Notes: a model not told the origin generated them from the letters alone. Positions 1 to 8,965 are shown, numbered from the stretch's first letter. The stretch: 44,373 bases of DNA from Candidatus Peribacter sp. (GCA_018652955.1 JABIBA010000013.1:119880-164252); one strand, 5' to 3'. Translations and numbers: made by a program.

Positions 1-985
1 TCACACGAATATCCTCACTCCTCATAGGAGTAATTGTTGCGCTGTTATACGCTTCTGAAGACAGTTGAGTAGAAGGGTTTTCTCCAACAAAAGGATCAAG
101 TGCAGATCGCACAATAAACATCTTTTCACTATCTGTTGCGTACTGTGCTTCTTCGGCTGTCATAAGAAGTTCTTGCATCTTTTCACCTGGGCGAATACCG
201 ATATTCCTCTTTTCGATAGAGGCTGGATCTTTATCAAATACTGGTGCAACTTCTTCTATAAGCACATCTATCAAGTCACTTAATCTTACAACGGGCATCT
301 TTAGAATAAAAAGTTCTCCTCCCTTCATTTGCTCCATAGCAGTAAAAGTGAGACTTACTGCATCTGGGATAGACATAATAAATCGTGTCATTGCAGGATC
401 TGTAACGGTCACAGGTCCGCCTGCTTGTATCTGGTTACAGAAAGTAGGAACCATAGACCCTCGAGAGCCCAGTACATTTCCAAAACGCACGCTACTAAAG
501 ATAATTGGATGTTGTCCGCGTGAAGACATCGCAGATGTCATAAGGCGTTCTGCAAGAAGCTTTGTCGCTCCCATGACATTGGAAGGACTTGCTGCTTTGT
601 CTGTACTGACGAAGAGAACGCGTTTTACGTTCTGTTGATACGCTGCTTCTATTACGTTCTGTGTTCCAATAACGTTTGTCTTTACTGCTTCGAAAGAGTT
701 GTATTCACAGAGGGGGACATGTTTGTACGCTGCACAGTGAAATACGTAATCTACATCTTCCATTGCACGAACGAGTCGTGGCTGATCTCGTACATCTCCA
801 AGAAAGTACCGAATTTCATCGGGGTCTCCTATTCTCTGTCGCATAAGGAATTGCTTGTGTTCATCACGAGAAAAAATACGTACCGTCTTTGGGTTCTCTT
901 TTAGAAGCTGTTTTACAATTTCAGATCCGATAGAACCTGTAGCTCCTGTAACGAGAATAGTCTTGTCTTTGAAAAATGAACTCAT
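1..985 (-). CDS. UDP-GlcNAc 4,6-dehydratase (retaining type), 3' end cut off
   Basis: This extended SDR of the CapD/WbpM/PseB group runs off the left edge, leaving about 328 residues. It should oxidise and dehydrate UDP-GlcNAc to the 4-keto-6-deoxy sugar in the cytoplasm, the first step towards bacillosamine or legionaminic acid. The NAD fold is at residues 13-21 (TGATGSIGS). The active-site stretch is S127-T-D129-K130, with M138 and K142 in the NVMGATK motif. Met at the position where inverting PseB/FlaA1 enzymes have Tyr is the signature of the configuration-retaining WbpM/PglF/LegB branch, which argues for a legionaminic rather than pseudaminic route. It lacks the N-terminal membrane domain of WbpM. 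The start ATG overlaps the stop of the upstream aminotransferase (ATGA), so the two are coupled. I read the protein directly from the reverse complement. Family is certain; the retaining assignment is inference from M138. Confidence 0.9.
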   Translation of the reverse strand, partial: MSSFFKDKTILVTGATGSIGSEIVKQLLKENPKTVRIFSRDEHKQFLMRQRIGDPDEIRYFLGDVRDQPRLVRAMEDVDYVFHCAAYKHVPLCEYNSFEAVKTNVIGTQNVIEAAYQQNVKRVLFVSTDKAASPSNVMGATKLLAERLMTSAMSSRGQHPIIFSSVRFGNVLGSRGSMVPTFCNQIQAGGPVTVTDPAMTRFIMSIPDAVSLTFTAMEQMKGGELFILKMPVVRLSDLIDVLIEEVAPVFDKDPASIEKRNIGIRPGEKMQELLMTAEEAQYATDSEKMFIVRSALDPFVGENPSTQLSSEAYNSATITPMRSEDIRV

Positions 986-2118
986 GATGAAAGCTGTGGA
1001 AGGCGATTAAGACCATCTTTAATGATACTGCATACGCTTGCAACCTCTTCTCTTGAGAGTTTTGTAAAGAACGGTAGTGCAAGGGTACGATCTGCGGTGT
1101 GTTCTGTTACAGGGAAGTCTCCTTCGCCATATCCTTGTGCTGTGTATACAGGCTGTAAGTGGATAGCAGGGAAATACGCATTGCATCCGATATTTTCAGA
1201 TTCTAGGTGGGCAATCAGTGCATCGCGATCTTTCGCTGTAAAGTGATCTGCCAAGCGCACCACATATACAAACCAGCTAATATCTACCCCTTCTTGTTCC
1301 TGAGGGACAGAGATCTTATCGGCGACATCTGCAAGCTCCTGCGCATACCACTCTACAATCTGCTTCTTCTTCTCTATGAATTCTGGGAGGCGTTTGAGTT
1401 GGCTTGTTCCAAGCGCACAGTTGATATCACTGATACGATAGTTAAATCCAAGTGTTCGGTGCTCAAGCCATTTGGAATCGAGAGCACGTCCTTGGTTTCG
1501 TTCAGATCTTGCCTGAGCGGCTATGTCTTCACGATTGGTGACAATTACTCCTCCTTCTCCTGTTGTCATTTGCTTGTTTGGATAAAAAGCGAACATGCCA
1601 CAGTCTGCAAACATACCTGCGTGGGTTCCGCTTCTTACAGATCCTAGTGCTTCACAGCTATCTTCAATGAGTAAGAGATTGTGTTTATCAGCTATCTCCT
1701 TAAGAGCTTTCCAGTCTGCAAGGTATCCAAAGATATCGACAGCAAGAATAGCTTTGGTTTTTGGGGTGATCGCAGCCTCAATCAGAGCAGGGTCTATGCA
1801 ATAAGTCTCAGGATCGATATCGACAAACTTTACGGTAGCTCTCTCATAGAGAATGCAGTTGGCAGATGCAATAAAGCTGAATGGCGTTGTTATTACCTCG
1901 TCTCCTTCTCCAATGCCAAGAGCTCGAATACAGAGATGAAGGGCGGATGTACCACTATTTACCGCAACGGCGTGTTTTGCCCCCACAAATGATGCAATTG
2001 CATCTTCGAATTCGGGAAGCTTTGGCCCTAGAGAAAGCCTAGGAGTGCGTAAAACTGCTGTTACCGCTTCGATATCTTCTTCTGAGATATCTGGCTGTGA
2101 TAGAGGGATAGATGCCAT
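982..2118 (-). CDS. DegT/DnrJ/EryC1 family PLP sugar aminotransferase (LegC/PglE-like)
   Basis: A 378-aa fold-type I PLP enzyme, full length for the family. Visible motifs are the NSGTSALHL cofactor-phosphate loop (residues 54-62), D153 in IEDSCEALGS, which pairs with the pyridine nitrogen, and the Schiff-base lysine K182 in NKQMTTGEGG. It would transfer an amino group to C4 of the keto sugar made by the adjacent dehydratase, giving a UDP-4-amino-4,6-dideoxy sugar. It is transcribed ahead of the dehydratase with a 4-nt ATGA overlap. The start at ATG 2118 is preceded by TATGAT, 12 nt upstream on the minus strand, and there is no Shine-Dalgarno sequence. It faces away from the NeuC-like gene across about 97 nt. 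The exact substrate (4-keto sugar versus 3-keto uronate) is not visible from sequence. Confidence 0.88.
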   Translation of the reverse strand: MASIPLSQPDISEEDIEAVTAVLRTPRLSLGPKLPEFEDAIASFVGAKHAVAVNSGTSALHLCIRALGIGEGDEVITTPFSFIASANCILYERATVKFVDIDPETYCIDPALIEAAITPKTKAILAVDIFGYLADWKALKEIADKHNLLLIEDSCEALGSVRSGTHAGMFADCGMFAFYPNKQMTTGEGGVIVTNREDIAAQARSERNQGRALDSKWLEHRTLGFNYRISDINCALGTSQLKRLPEFIEKKKQIVEWYAQELADVADKISVPQEQEGVDISWFVYVVRLADHFTAKDRDALIAHLESENIGCNAYFPAIHLQPVYTAQGYGEGDFPVTEHTADRTLALPFFTKLSREEVASVCSIIKDGLNRLPQLSS

Positions 2119-2178
2119 AATTACCGCAAGATCATACCCTCAATTGCGTATTTGAACACGGTTTTCGGTCTAGAAATG

Positions 2179-2207
2179 TGGACGAAAGCGTTCTAGAACC
2201 ATATCCT
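2179..2207 (+). promoter_or_regulatory. promoter of the NeuC-PHP/ATP-grasp-epimerase operon
   Basis: A -35-like TGGACG at 2179-2184, a 17-nt spacer and a -10-like TATCCT at 2202-2207 lie 8 nt before ATG 2216. The spacing predicts an almost leaderless transcript. The -35 is a weak match. Confidence 0.5.
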
Positions 2208-2215
2208 TTGAGCCT

Positions 2216-3340
2216 ATGGCCATGCGCAAGAAGACAGTGTTGTTTGTAACAGGTACTCGAGCGGAGTGGGGCCTTTTGGCGTCCACTATTGCGGATCTTA
2301 AAAAGAGTTCCAAGCTAGACCTTAAAGTTCTTGTGACAGGCATGCATACGCAAAAACGATATGGAAAGACGATTCGAGAGGTGAAGAAGGCAGTCAAAGT
2401 TGATCACATCGTTCCTGTGAAGAACAACGACGATCAGCTGACAGCACTGAGTAAAGAAATTAATGGGATCAATACATATCTTCTAAAGCACCATATTGAT
2501 GCAGTAATGGTTTTAGGAGATCGTGATGAACCTTTTGCAGCTGCAACAGTTGCATTGCATATGGGCATCCCGGTGATTCATATATCTGGTGGTGATGTCA
2601 GTGGACCAACAGTGGATCATTATTTACGAAATTCAATTACCCTCTTTTCTGATCTTCATCTTGTGCAGACTAAGGAAAGTAAAAAGAATGTTCTCAAGCT
2701 TGGTGCAGATCCAAAGGCAGTACACATAGTTGGTTCTGCAGGATTAAATAATTTACAGGCTATAGATCTTCCTAGTCGTGCACAGCTTGCAAAGAAATAT
2801 CATCTTGATTCTGATAAAAAATGGTACTTGGCTTCTTTGCATCCAACGATTTTGGAAAAAACTCCAATAGCAAAACAGATTCAGTCTCTACTAACTGCAC
2901 TAAATAAACTTGATAAGTGGGATGAGAAAATTGTGTTATATCCAAATGCTGACGAAGGAAGCGCCGCCTTTATTACAGCTATTAAAACATTAAAAAAGTC
3001 ATCACGTTTTCATATTAGAAAACACATTACTAGAGATGATTACCTTGCTTTGATGCGCGAGAGTAAAGTACTGATTGGCAATACGAGTTCTGGTTTAGTA
3101 GAAGCGGGATACCTAAAGGTGCCGTTTGTGAATGTTGGTAACAGACAATTGGATAGAGAGTGTGGATCGAATGTGCTTCACGCACAGTACAAAGCGACTG
3201 ATATAACAAAGTGTATTATCAAGGCACAGACGACCGCATTTGCTAAAATGCTTTCCAAAAAGAAGTCAGTCTATATCGGTGGAGAAGTTTCTAAGAATAT
3301 AGTGAAACACATTGAGCAGTTCCTCAAAAATGTATCATGA
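2216..3340 (+). CDS. UDP-N-acetylglucosamine 2-epimerase, hydrolysing (NeuC/LegG-like)
   Basis: A 374-aa GT-B-fold protein of the NeuC/WecB family. Markers are the N-terminal VTGTRAEWGLL motif, GDRDEPFAAA near residue 100, HISGGDVSGPTVDH and the C-terminal GNTSSGLVEAG nucleotide-binding stretch. In the nonulosonic acid pathway such enzymes invert C2 and release the UDP, giving a free ManNAc-type sugar for the NeuB-type synthase. The overall set here suggests 2,4-diacetamido-2,4,6-trideoxymannose as product (inference). Two in-frame starts exist, ATG 2216 and ATG 2222; the second gives the tighter family N-terminus. The stop overlaps the next gene by 4 nt (ATGA). It opens a three-gene plus-strand operon ending at 5872, opposed to the minus-strand operon that carries the synthase and CMP transferase. 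Confidence 0.9.
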   Translation: MAMRKKTVLFVTGTRAEWGLLASTIADLKKSSKLDLKVLVTGMHTQKRYGKTIREVKKAVKVDHIVPVKNNDDQLTALSKEINGINTYLLKHHIDAVMVLGDRDEPFAAATVALHMGIPVIHISGGDVSGPTVDHYLRNSITLFSDLHLVQTKESKKNVLKLGADPKAVHIVGSAGLNNLQAIDLPSRAQLAKKYHLDSDKKWYLASLHPTILEKTPIAKQIQSLLTALNKLDKWDEKIVLYPNADEGSAAFITAIKTLKKSSRFHIRKHITRDDYLALMRESKVLIGNTSSGLVEAGYLKVPFVNVGNRQLDRECGSNVLHAQYKATDITKCIIKAQTTAFAKMLSKKKSVYIGGEVSKNIVKHIEQFLKNVS

Positions 3341-5013
3341 GCACTATTCGTCAGACCCGGTTTGAAGAGGCTCACATGCACTCTACCTACAGTGATGGAA
3401 GCAATACTGTCCAAGAGTTATTAGAATATAACTTTTTACATGATCAATTGGACCTTACATTTTCTGACCATGTAAATATGGAAACGGATTGGTTTCCAGC
3501 GTATGTGCAAGAGCTTACAGAAAGCAGAAAGAAGTATCCTCAGTTTGAGATATTCATTGGGTGCGAGGTAAAAATCTTAGAAGATGGAACATTAAATACA
3601 ACTCAAGAAATCTTAGATGCTTGTGACGTCGTTATTGGGAGTGTTCATCACTTTACGAATATTAAGTCGATGAATAAAGAGGATCTACTCGAAAAAGAGT
3701 ACGAGCTTACTAAGTTGATTACTCAGCATTCCGAGGTGGATATACTTGGTCATCCTTTCTCGATGGCAGATCGGTTTTTTGGCTTAGAACCACCAAAAGA
3801 GTACGTACAGACCGTATATGATTTATGCGTACAGAGTGGTATTAAATTTGAATTTAACCAAAAACATGCACTTGGAACTATCAGGGATTTAGTCTCTTCA
3901 GAAATTACAAAAGGTAATCTCGATAATTTTTCTTTTGGATCAGACCTTCACAAAGAGGCGAGTGAAATTGGAGATGCTGCATTTGATTTAGCAGCCCCTG
4001 TCACAGTGTTAGTTACAGGTGCGGGCGCAGGGATTGGACAAAGTATACTCAAGGCATTACAGGCATCAAAAGTTCGAACCAGAATCATTTGTGCTGATAT
4101 GAATGCAGTTGCCGCCGGAATGTATCGTAGCGATAGTGCATATACTATTCCTGCTGCAAGCGACTCTGGATACATCAAAGCAATAGAAGATATTTGTAAA
4201 AAAGAAAACGTAGAGATAATCTGCATTGGAACTGATACAGAGCTAGCGACTGTAGCTCCGCAAAAAGAGTCACTAGAGAACGCTACTGGAGCAGTAGTTA
4301 TTATCAGTCCTTCAGAAACAATTGAAATTGCTGATGATAAATGGAAGACAACAGAATTTTTAAGATCACAAGAATTCCCTTATGTAGCTTCTGCGCTAGT
4401 AGATGACATTGATAAGTTTATTGTCGATGCCAGTTTCCCTGTTGTGGTAAAGCCACGAATTGGTGCTCGTGCAATTGGATTTGAGGTAGTGGAAGATGAG
4501 CAAGCATTACGTAGTCTTGTTGCAGAGAATCCTGACCTCATCATTCAGGAATACTTAAGCTCAGATGATGAAGAGTACACATGTGGTGCATTTTTCTTAG
4601 ATGGTGAATGTTACGGTGTCATCTCAATGAAGCGCTGGTTGCGGAGTGGCGATACTTACAAGGCTGTCGCAGAACACAATAAAGAGCTCGAACAGTTTAT
4701 TGCAAAAGTAGGTTCTACCATGAAAATAAATGGGCCATGCAATTTTCAATTGCGACGTCATAACGGGGAGTGGAAGATCTTTGAAATTAACTGCCGGTTC
4801 TCCGGAACAACAGGTGCACGCAGTGCGCTCGGATTTAATGTGGTCAATGCATTACTTCAGAAGATATTCTTTGATCGACCCTTGCGTCAGTTATCATTTA
4901 AAGAGTCGTATGTATTTAGATATTGGAATGAAGTATTTGCGCCAATCGAAACAGTAGAGAAGTTGAAAGCTGGTCACATAGAAGACCCTGATTCATTTCT
5001 TAATCAGTTGTAA
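3337..5013 (+). CDS. PHP-domain / ATP-grasp fusion protein
   Basis: A 558-aa two-domain fusion. Residues ~8-205 form a PHP metallo-phosphoesterase domain with a full ligand set: H13-M-H15, SDH near 43-44, GCE, GSVHH, GHP and a closing GSDLH. Residues ~215-555 form a carbamoyl-phosphate-synthase-like ATP-grasp unit with a Rossmann pre-ATP-grasp start (LVTGAGAGIGQS), the ATP lysine in VVVKPRIGAR and the metal-binding FEINCRFSGTTG. Stand-alone ATP-grasp ligases occur in glycan clusters and form amide bonds using ATP; PHP domains hydrolyse phosphoesters. I infer an enzyme that attaches an amino or carboxylic acid to an amino sugar and also removes a phosphate. It overlaps NeuC by 4 nt and the next gene begins 1 nt after its stop, so it is firmly in the sugar operon. 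Domain assignment is solid; the reaction is unknown. Confidence 0.85.
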   Translation: MSTIRQTRFEEAHMHSTYSDGSNTVQELLEYNFLHDQLDLTFSDHVNMETDWFPAYVQELTESRKKYPQFEIFIGCEVKILEDGTLNTTQEILDACDVVIGSVHHFTNIKSMNKEDLLEKEYELTKLITQHSEVDILGHPFSMADRFFGLEPPKEYVQTVYDLCVQSGIKFEFNQKHALGTIRDLVSSEITKGNLDNFSFGSDLHKEASEIGDAAFDLAAPVTVLVTGAGAGIGQSILKALQASKVRTRIICADMNAVAAGMYRSDSAYTIPAASDSGYIKAIEDICKKENVEIICIGTDTELATVAPQKESLENATGAVVIISPSETIEIADDKWKTTEFLRSQEFPYVASALVDDIDKFIVDASFPVVVKPRIGARAIGFEVVEDEQALRSLVAENPDLIIQEYLSSDDEEYTCGAFFLDGECYGVISMKRWLRSGDTYKAVAEHNKELEQFIAKVGSTMKINGPCNFQLRRHNGEWKIFEINCRFSGTTGARSALGFNVVNALLQKIFFDRPLRQLSFKESYVFRYWNEVFAPIETVEKLKAGHIEDPDSFLNQL

Positions 5014-5014
5014 G

Positions 5015-5872
5015 ATGAGTGGCAATATTCTTGTTCTTGGTGGATCACAGTTTGTAGGTCCTGCCTTCATACGATTGTTACAATCAAAAAAATATAGTGT
5101 TTCTGTACTTAATCGTGGATCTAAACCGGTAGAAGGAACGACGCAGTTGATTGCAGATCGAAACGATAAGGCAGCAATGCAGCAGCATGCAGGTACGCAT
5201 TACGATGCAGTTATTGATTTATCTTGTTACAACGCACCGCAAGCACAGATTGCGTGGGAGACATTCTCTGAGGATGCAGATCGCTGGGTATACTTAAGCA
5301 CAATTGCAGTATACGAAGATACTCCGCTTCCTACAGAAGAGGCTGGTATAGAGAGTGCTGCATACTGGGGAGGCTATGGAAAAGGAAAGGCAGCTGCGGA
5401 TGCGTATGTACTTGGTCAGTCAGGACCACCTCTAGTTATATTACGGCCACCGTATTTATACGGACCAGAAAATCACATAGATCGTGAGAGATTTGTATGG
5501 AGGCATGCACTTGCAGGCAAGCCTATTGCGATCCCTGGAGATGGCACTGCTCTTGTGCAATTTCTTCATATTGAAGACCTTGCCACTGCTCTGTTTTTAG
5601 CTATGACTACAGAGAATCTCACATATAATGTTTTCAATGTTGCTGGAAAAGAACAGATGACTCTTAAAGAGTATGTCACACGTCTTTGTGCTATTGCCGG
5701 TACAGAAGACCTTGGAGTACTAGGGTCTGATGCGTCTGACTTTCCCTTTGGCGATTATCCGTGTAGTGAAAATACCGATCGCATCCGAAAAGAACTTGGC
5801 TGGGAGCAGCGGTATAGTTTCGACGAAGGTTTCACTCAGACGTTTGCAGCAATTCGTTCTGATCTTACGTAA
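5015..5872 (+). CDS. NAD-dependent epimerase/dehydratase family protein
   Basis: A 285-aa atypical extended SDR. It starts with the NAD-binding LVLGGSQFVG motif and has a conserved YGKGK (Tyr-x3-Lys) catalytic pair near residues 123-127, followed by RPPYLYGP. The glycine motif GGSQFVG resembles the short epimerase-like group that includes plant RNA-binding CSP41-type proteins and bacterial sugar reductases. It starts 1 nt after the PHP/ATP-grasp stop and probably acts on the same sugar intermediate. Its 3' end overlaps the convergent NeuB-like gene by 8 nt. Substrate is not predictable. Confidence 0.8.
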   Translation: MSGNILVLGGSQFVGPAFIRLLQSKKYSVSVLNRGSKPVEGTTQLIADRNDKAAMQQHAGTHYDAVIDLSCYNAPQAQIAWETFSEDADRWVYLSTIAVYEDTPLPTEEAGIESAAYWGGYGKGKAAADAYVLGQSGPPLVILRPPYLYGPENHIDRERFVWRHALAGKPIAIPGDGTALVQFLHIEDLATALFLAMTTENLTYNVFNVAGKEQMTLKEYVTRLCAIAGTEDLGVLGSDASDFPFGDYPCSENTDRIRKELGWEQRYSFDEGFTQTFAAIRSDLT

Positions 5873-6872
5873 GGTGCTTTTCCTCGAGAGGAGTCTCTGC
5901 AGGTAGATCTTCTGAGAGAGTTTTTCCTATGATCTCAGTTATTCTTGCAGGGGCAATACCTGTTCCTGGTCTTTTGATGGCAATCATTTCCTCAGTGATG
6001 ATGTCGCCTGCTTTTGCATCTTGCACAAGTTGTACACTTCGACGTGCGATGTCTCGTGTATTACTTTCGCATGGCTGACAAGCCTTCTCAGTGCTCCCTA
6101 GTGCAGCTTCTGCTATCCGAATGCCTTGTACCATCTCTGCAATCTCTTGTGGCTCTAGAGACGCTGCATGGTCGGGACCGGGATCTGTTTTGTTCAGAGT
6201 AAAATGCTTTTCGATGATCTGCGCGCCAAGCGCCACTGCTGCAATAGGTACTGCGATCCCTTCTGTGTGATCTGAATATCCTACCGGGACAGAGAATGCT
6301 TCTTTCATTGTTTTCATCGCGTGCAAGTTAATCTGCGCCGCAGGGGCTGGGTAGCTGCTTACACAATGTAAGAGCGCGTACTCAGTTCCTGCTGCTTTAA
6401 ATGGTGCGATGGCCTCTGCTATCTCTTCGAGTGTCGACATTCCAGTAGAGATGATTGTTGGAATCTTTAAAGCGGCTACTCTCTGCAAGAATGGAATGTT
6501 CGTAATTTCTCCTGACGGTATTTTTATTATTTCTACACCAAGGCTTGCAAGAAATTCAGCGGACTTCGCATCGAACGGTGTGGTAATAAAATCAATTCCT
6601 TTTTCTTTGGCATACGCATGAAGTGCAGCGAAATCTTCATTGGGAAGCTCTAGTCGCTTTACCATATCGTATTGACTGCGTTCACCTGCCTCTTTTTGAT
6701 AATCTGCAAGTGGAGAGTTTGGAGAGACGATTTCATCTGTGCGATAAATTTGAAACTTCACAGCGTCTGCACCGGATTCTACGGCTTTATCAATTAAGAG
6801 ATGTGCCTTTGCAATGTCACCATCGTGATTTACGCCAGCCTCAGCGATAATGTATGTTTGGTCAACGTTCAT
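5865..6872 (-). CDS. nonulosonic acid synthase (NeuB/LegI family) with SAF domain
   Basis: A 335-aa protein with a NeuB TIM barrel (residues ~1-260) and a C-terminal SAF/antifreeze-like domain (~275-335, RRSVQLVQDAKAGDIIT through KRPGTGI). Family motifs include EAGVNHDG (11-18), KFQIY, PSGEITNIPFL, STGMST, HCVSSYP, GYSDHT and EKHFTL. NeuB enzymes condense PEP with a ManNAc-type six-carbon sugar to give a nine-carbon 2-keto acid. With a retaining dehydratase and a NeuC-type epimerase nearby, the best guess is a legionaminic-acid-type synthase, but sialic or pseudaminic acid synthase cannot be excluded from motifs alone. Its ATG overlaps the stop of the class III aminotransferase (ATGA). It is the last gene of the long minus-strand operon. 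Confidence 0.92.
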   Translation of the reverse strand: MNVDQTYIIAEAGVNHDGDIAKAHLLIDKAVESGADAVKFQIYRTDEIVSPNSPLADYQKEAGERSQYDMVKRLELPNEDFAALHAYAKEKGIDFITTPFDAKSAEFLASLGVEIIKIPSGEITNIPFLQRVAALKIPTIISTGMSTLEEIAEAIAPFKAAGTEYALLHCVSSYPAPAAQINLHAMKTMKEAFSVPVGYSDHTEGIAVPIAAVALGAQIIEKHFTLNKTDPGPDHAASLEPQEIAEMVQGIRIAEAALGSTEKACQPCESNTRDIARRSVQLVQDAKAGDIITEEMIAIKRPGTGIAPARITEIIGKTLSEDLPAETPLEEKHLT

Positions 6873-8182
6873 GAAAGGCGGTGGAACCCTGTGTGAATTG
6901 TAGGACCTTTTAGCTTTGCTGTAAGAGTGCCATCTTCAAGTGCCTTTGTAAGATCAGCAAATACCTCTGTTACCGCTGCAAGGTAATCATCTACATGCTT
7001 ATCTGTGTGAGCGAAGGTTCCATAGAATACCATTCCAGAAAGATACCCACGTTCGAGCATCGATTGCACAAAAAACGTATGTGCCGCTGGTGGATCATCT
7101 GTTTTGACAGTGAAGTGACTAAGAGGTGGGATGCCATCAACATGTATAGCGAGCCCAGTAGCTTCTGCTGCTTTCTTCCAACCTTCTTGGATACGTGTTC
7201 CAATGTGAATGAGATGCTCGTTTACCTTTTGATCTCGGAATTTCTTAATTGTTGCAAGTGCCGCAACCGTACCGACACGTTCTGTCCAATAGGTGCTACT
7301 AATAAATGAATCTTGCGCAGCGTTCATTACTTTTTCTGTACCGACAATCGCTGCCATTGGATAACCATTACTTATGCTTTTTGCAAACACAACGATATCG
7401 GGGTTTACGCCAAGCTGCAGGTGAATACCGCCTGCGCAGACACGAAAACCAGATGTGACCTCATCAAAAATAAGCACAGCTCCAGTTTTGTCTGCAATCT
7501 TTCGTACTCCTTCTAGGAACCCAGGCTCTGGTTCGGAGCTGCGAATAGGCTCCATAATAATTGCAGCCAGTTTTCCATCTTGTTCGCGCACAATTTTTTC
7601 TAATTCTTCGAGTTTGTTGTACTTAAATGGAAGAGCTGTTCCCTTAAGGGCTCTGGGAACACCGGCAGGACTTAAGCCTGGAAGCAGATGACCATCGAGC
7701 GTGCTTTCATCTGCAAGGTTTGCAGAAATATACCAGTCATGCCAGCCGTGGTATCCGCAGAAAGCAATGATATCTTTGCCCGTAGAAGCACGTGCAATAC
7801 GTGTTGCAATAGCCATCGCCTCACCTCCGCAACGTGCAAAGCGCACCATATCAGACCAAGGATGTAATTCGACGAGAAGCTCTGCAAGTTCTACTTCTTC
7901 GGGGCAGTTGAGTGTAGACATTGTTCCATTATCAATCGCTTCGTGGACTGCCTTGTTTACGTCAGGGTCAGCAGCTCCCAAGATACATGTCCCTACTCCG
8001 TTGTGAGACATATCAAGATAGGTATTCCCATCGAGGTCGTGTACTTCTATTCCTTTTGCGTGACTGTAATAACTTGGCCACAACTCTGGTAGCAGAAATT
8101 CTGGCCTCTTTGAAAGCAGCTGTGTTCCTCCTGGAATCAGCTTTTTGGCTTGCCGATAAAGATTTTGTCCTTTGCCACTCAT
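6869..8182 (-). CDS. class III PLP aminotransferase (glutamate-1-semialdehyde aminomutase-like)
   Basis: A 437-aa class III aminotransferase with the GSA-aminomutase look: RQAKKLIPGGTQLLSKRP at the N-terminus, D240 in LIFDEVTSGFR (cofactor ring) and the Schiff-base lysine K268 in VFAKSISNGYPM. There are no haem-pathway genes around it. It sits between HisF-like and NeuB-like genes and overlaps NeuB by 4 nt, so it most likely aminates a keto sugar or a derivative of the nonulosonic acid rather than making 5-aminolevulinate. It also has its own minus-strand -10 (TAAAAT at 8189-8194) exactly 6 nt before the ATG, suggesting leaderless expression of this gene and NeuB independent of the upstream operon. 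Family sure, substrate unknown. Confidence 0.85.
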   Translation of the reverse strand: MSGKGQNLYRQAKKLIPGGTQLLSKRPEFLLPELWPSYYSHAKGIEVHDLDGNTYLDMSHNGVGTCILGAADPDVNKAVHEAIDNGTMSTLNCPEEVELAELLVELHPWSDMVRFARCGGEAMAIATRIARASTGKDIIAFCGYHGWHDWYISANLADESTLDGHLLPGLSPAGVPRALKGTALPFKYNKLEELEKIVREQDGKLAAIIMEPIRSSEPEPGFLEGVRKIADKTGAVLIFDEVTSGFRVCAGGIHLQLGVNPDIVVFAKSISNGYPMAAIVGTEKVMNAAQDSFISSTYWTERVGTVAALATIKKFRDQKVNEHLIHIGTRIQEGWKKAAEATGLAIHVDGIPPLSHFTVKTDDPPAAHTFFVQSMLERGYLSGMVFYGTFAHTDKHVDDYLAAVTEVFADLTKALEDGTLTAKLKGPTIHTGFHRLS

Positions 8183-8188
8183 GCGGGC

Positions 8189-8194
8189 ATTTTA
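8189..8194 (-). promoter_or_regulatory. internal -10 box for class III aminotransferase
   Basis: TAAAAT on the minus strand in the 18-nt gap after the HisF-like gene, ending 6 nt before the ATG, so transcription would begin at the start codon. No clear -35 is seen. Confidence 0.45.
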
Positions 8195-8200
8195 ACACAT

Positions 8201-8965
8201 TTACATCTTTTTCCTCACAGATAACCCTTTCTCTTTCATGTGAGAATGAGCCTTAAATATGCTCTGATCAGTGAAATGGAAGATGCTAGCGGCCGATACA
8301 GCAGAGGCGCCTCCTTCTACTATTCCATCGACAAGGTCTTGAATTGTACCCACTCCTCCAGAGGCGGTGACAGGAATTTTTACTGCGGAAGTCACACTTT
8401 TTAAGACAACAAGATCGTACCCATTCATCATCCCTTCTTGATCTATACATGTTAGTAAAATTTCACCAGCTCCAAGACTCTCAGCTTCCTTAGCCCACTC
8501 AACAGGGTCACGTCCTGTTGGCTTGGTTCCTCTATGTGTAAATACTTCGTTATTCCCTTCTGCATTTTTCTTATAATCGATGGATACTACTACGGTGGAG
8601 TTCCCAAACTTCTTTGCAATCTCTGTAATAAATTCAGGACGCTCAGAAGCTGCAGTATTGATGGCGACTTTATCTGCACCGTGGGTCAGTATCTCATGTG
8701 CTTGTTCTAGAGTGCGAATTCCTCCGCCGACTGTTAGTGGAATAAAGCATTCTTCAGCTACCGCTGCGATAATATCGAAGATGAAATGACGGTTTTCATC
8801 TGTTGCTGTTATATCTAAGAAAATAAGTTCATCGACACCCTGTGCGTCGTACACTTTAGCAACTGTACGTGGGTTACCGACATCGCGGTATTCTCCAAAC
8901 TGTTTGGTTTTTATCATTCTTCCATCAAGGAGGAGAAGCGTTGGTATAAGGCGAACTTTTAGCAT
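8201..8965 (-). CDS. HisF-like ammonia-utilising subunit of sugar amidotransferase system (HisF2 type)
   Basis: A 254-aa HisF barrel. Compared with Thermotoga HisF it aligns without gaps at the start and keeps D51 and D130, but the catalytic D11 of the CLDV motif is Leu (TLLLLDGR, residues 9-16). Loss of this aspartate should abolish the cyclase step of histidine synthesis. The barrel can still receive ammonia from the HisH-like glutaminase. This fits the known WbpG-HisH2-HisF2 system, in which ammonia is delivered to a PP-loop enzyme that makes an acetamidino sugar. No other his genes are present. It overlaps HisH by 1 nt. The loss is seen directly; the role is inferred from family and context. 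Confidence 0.9.
   Translation of the reverse strand: MLKVRLIPTLLLLDGRMIKTKQFGEYRDVGNPRTVAKVYDAQGVDELIFLDITATDENRHFIFDIIAAVAEECFIPLTVGGGIRTLEQAHEILTHGADKVAINTAASERPEFITEIAKKFGNSTVVVSIDYKKNAEGNNEVFTHRGTKPTGRDPVEWAKEAESLGAGEILLTCIDQEGMMNGYDLVVLKSVTSAVKIPVTASGGVGTIQDLVDGIVEGGASAVSAASIFHFTDQSIFKAHSHMKEKGLSVRKKM

Noticed and set aside
6869-8182. hemL (haem biosynthesis) for the class III aminotransferase
   Set aside because: No haem genes nearby and tight coupling to NeuB; kept as a family-level call without symbol.
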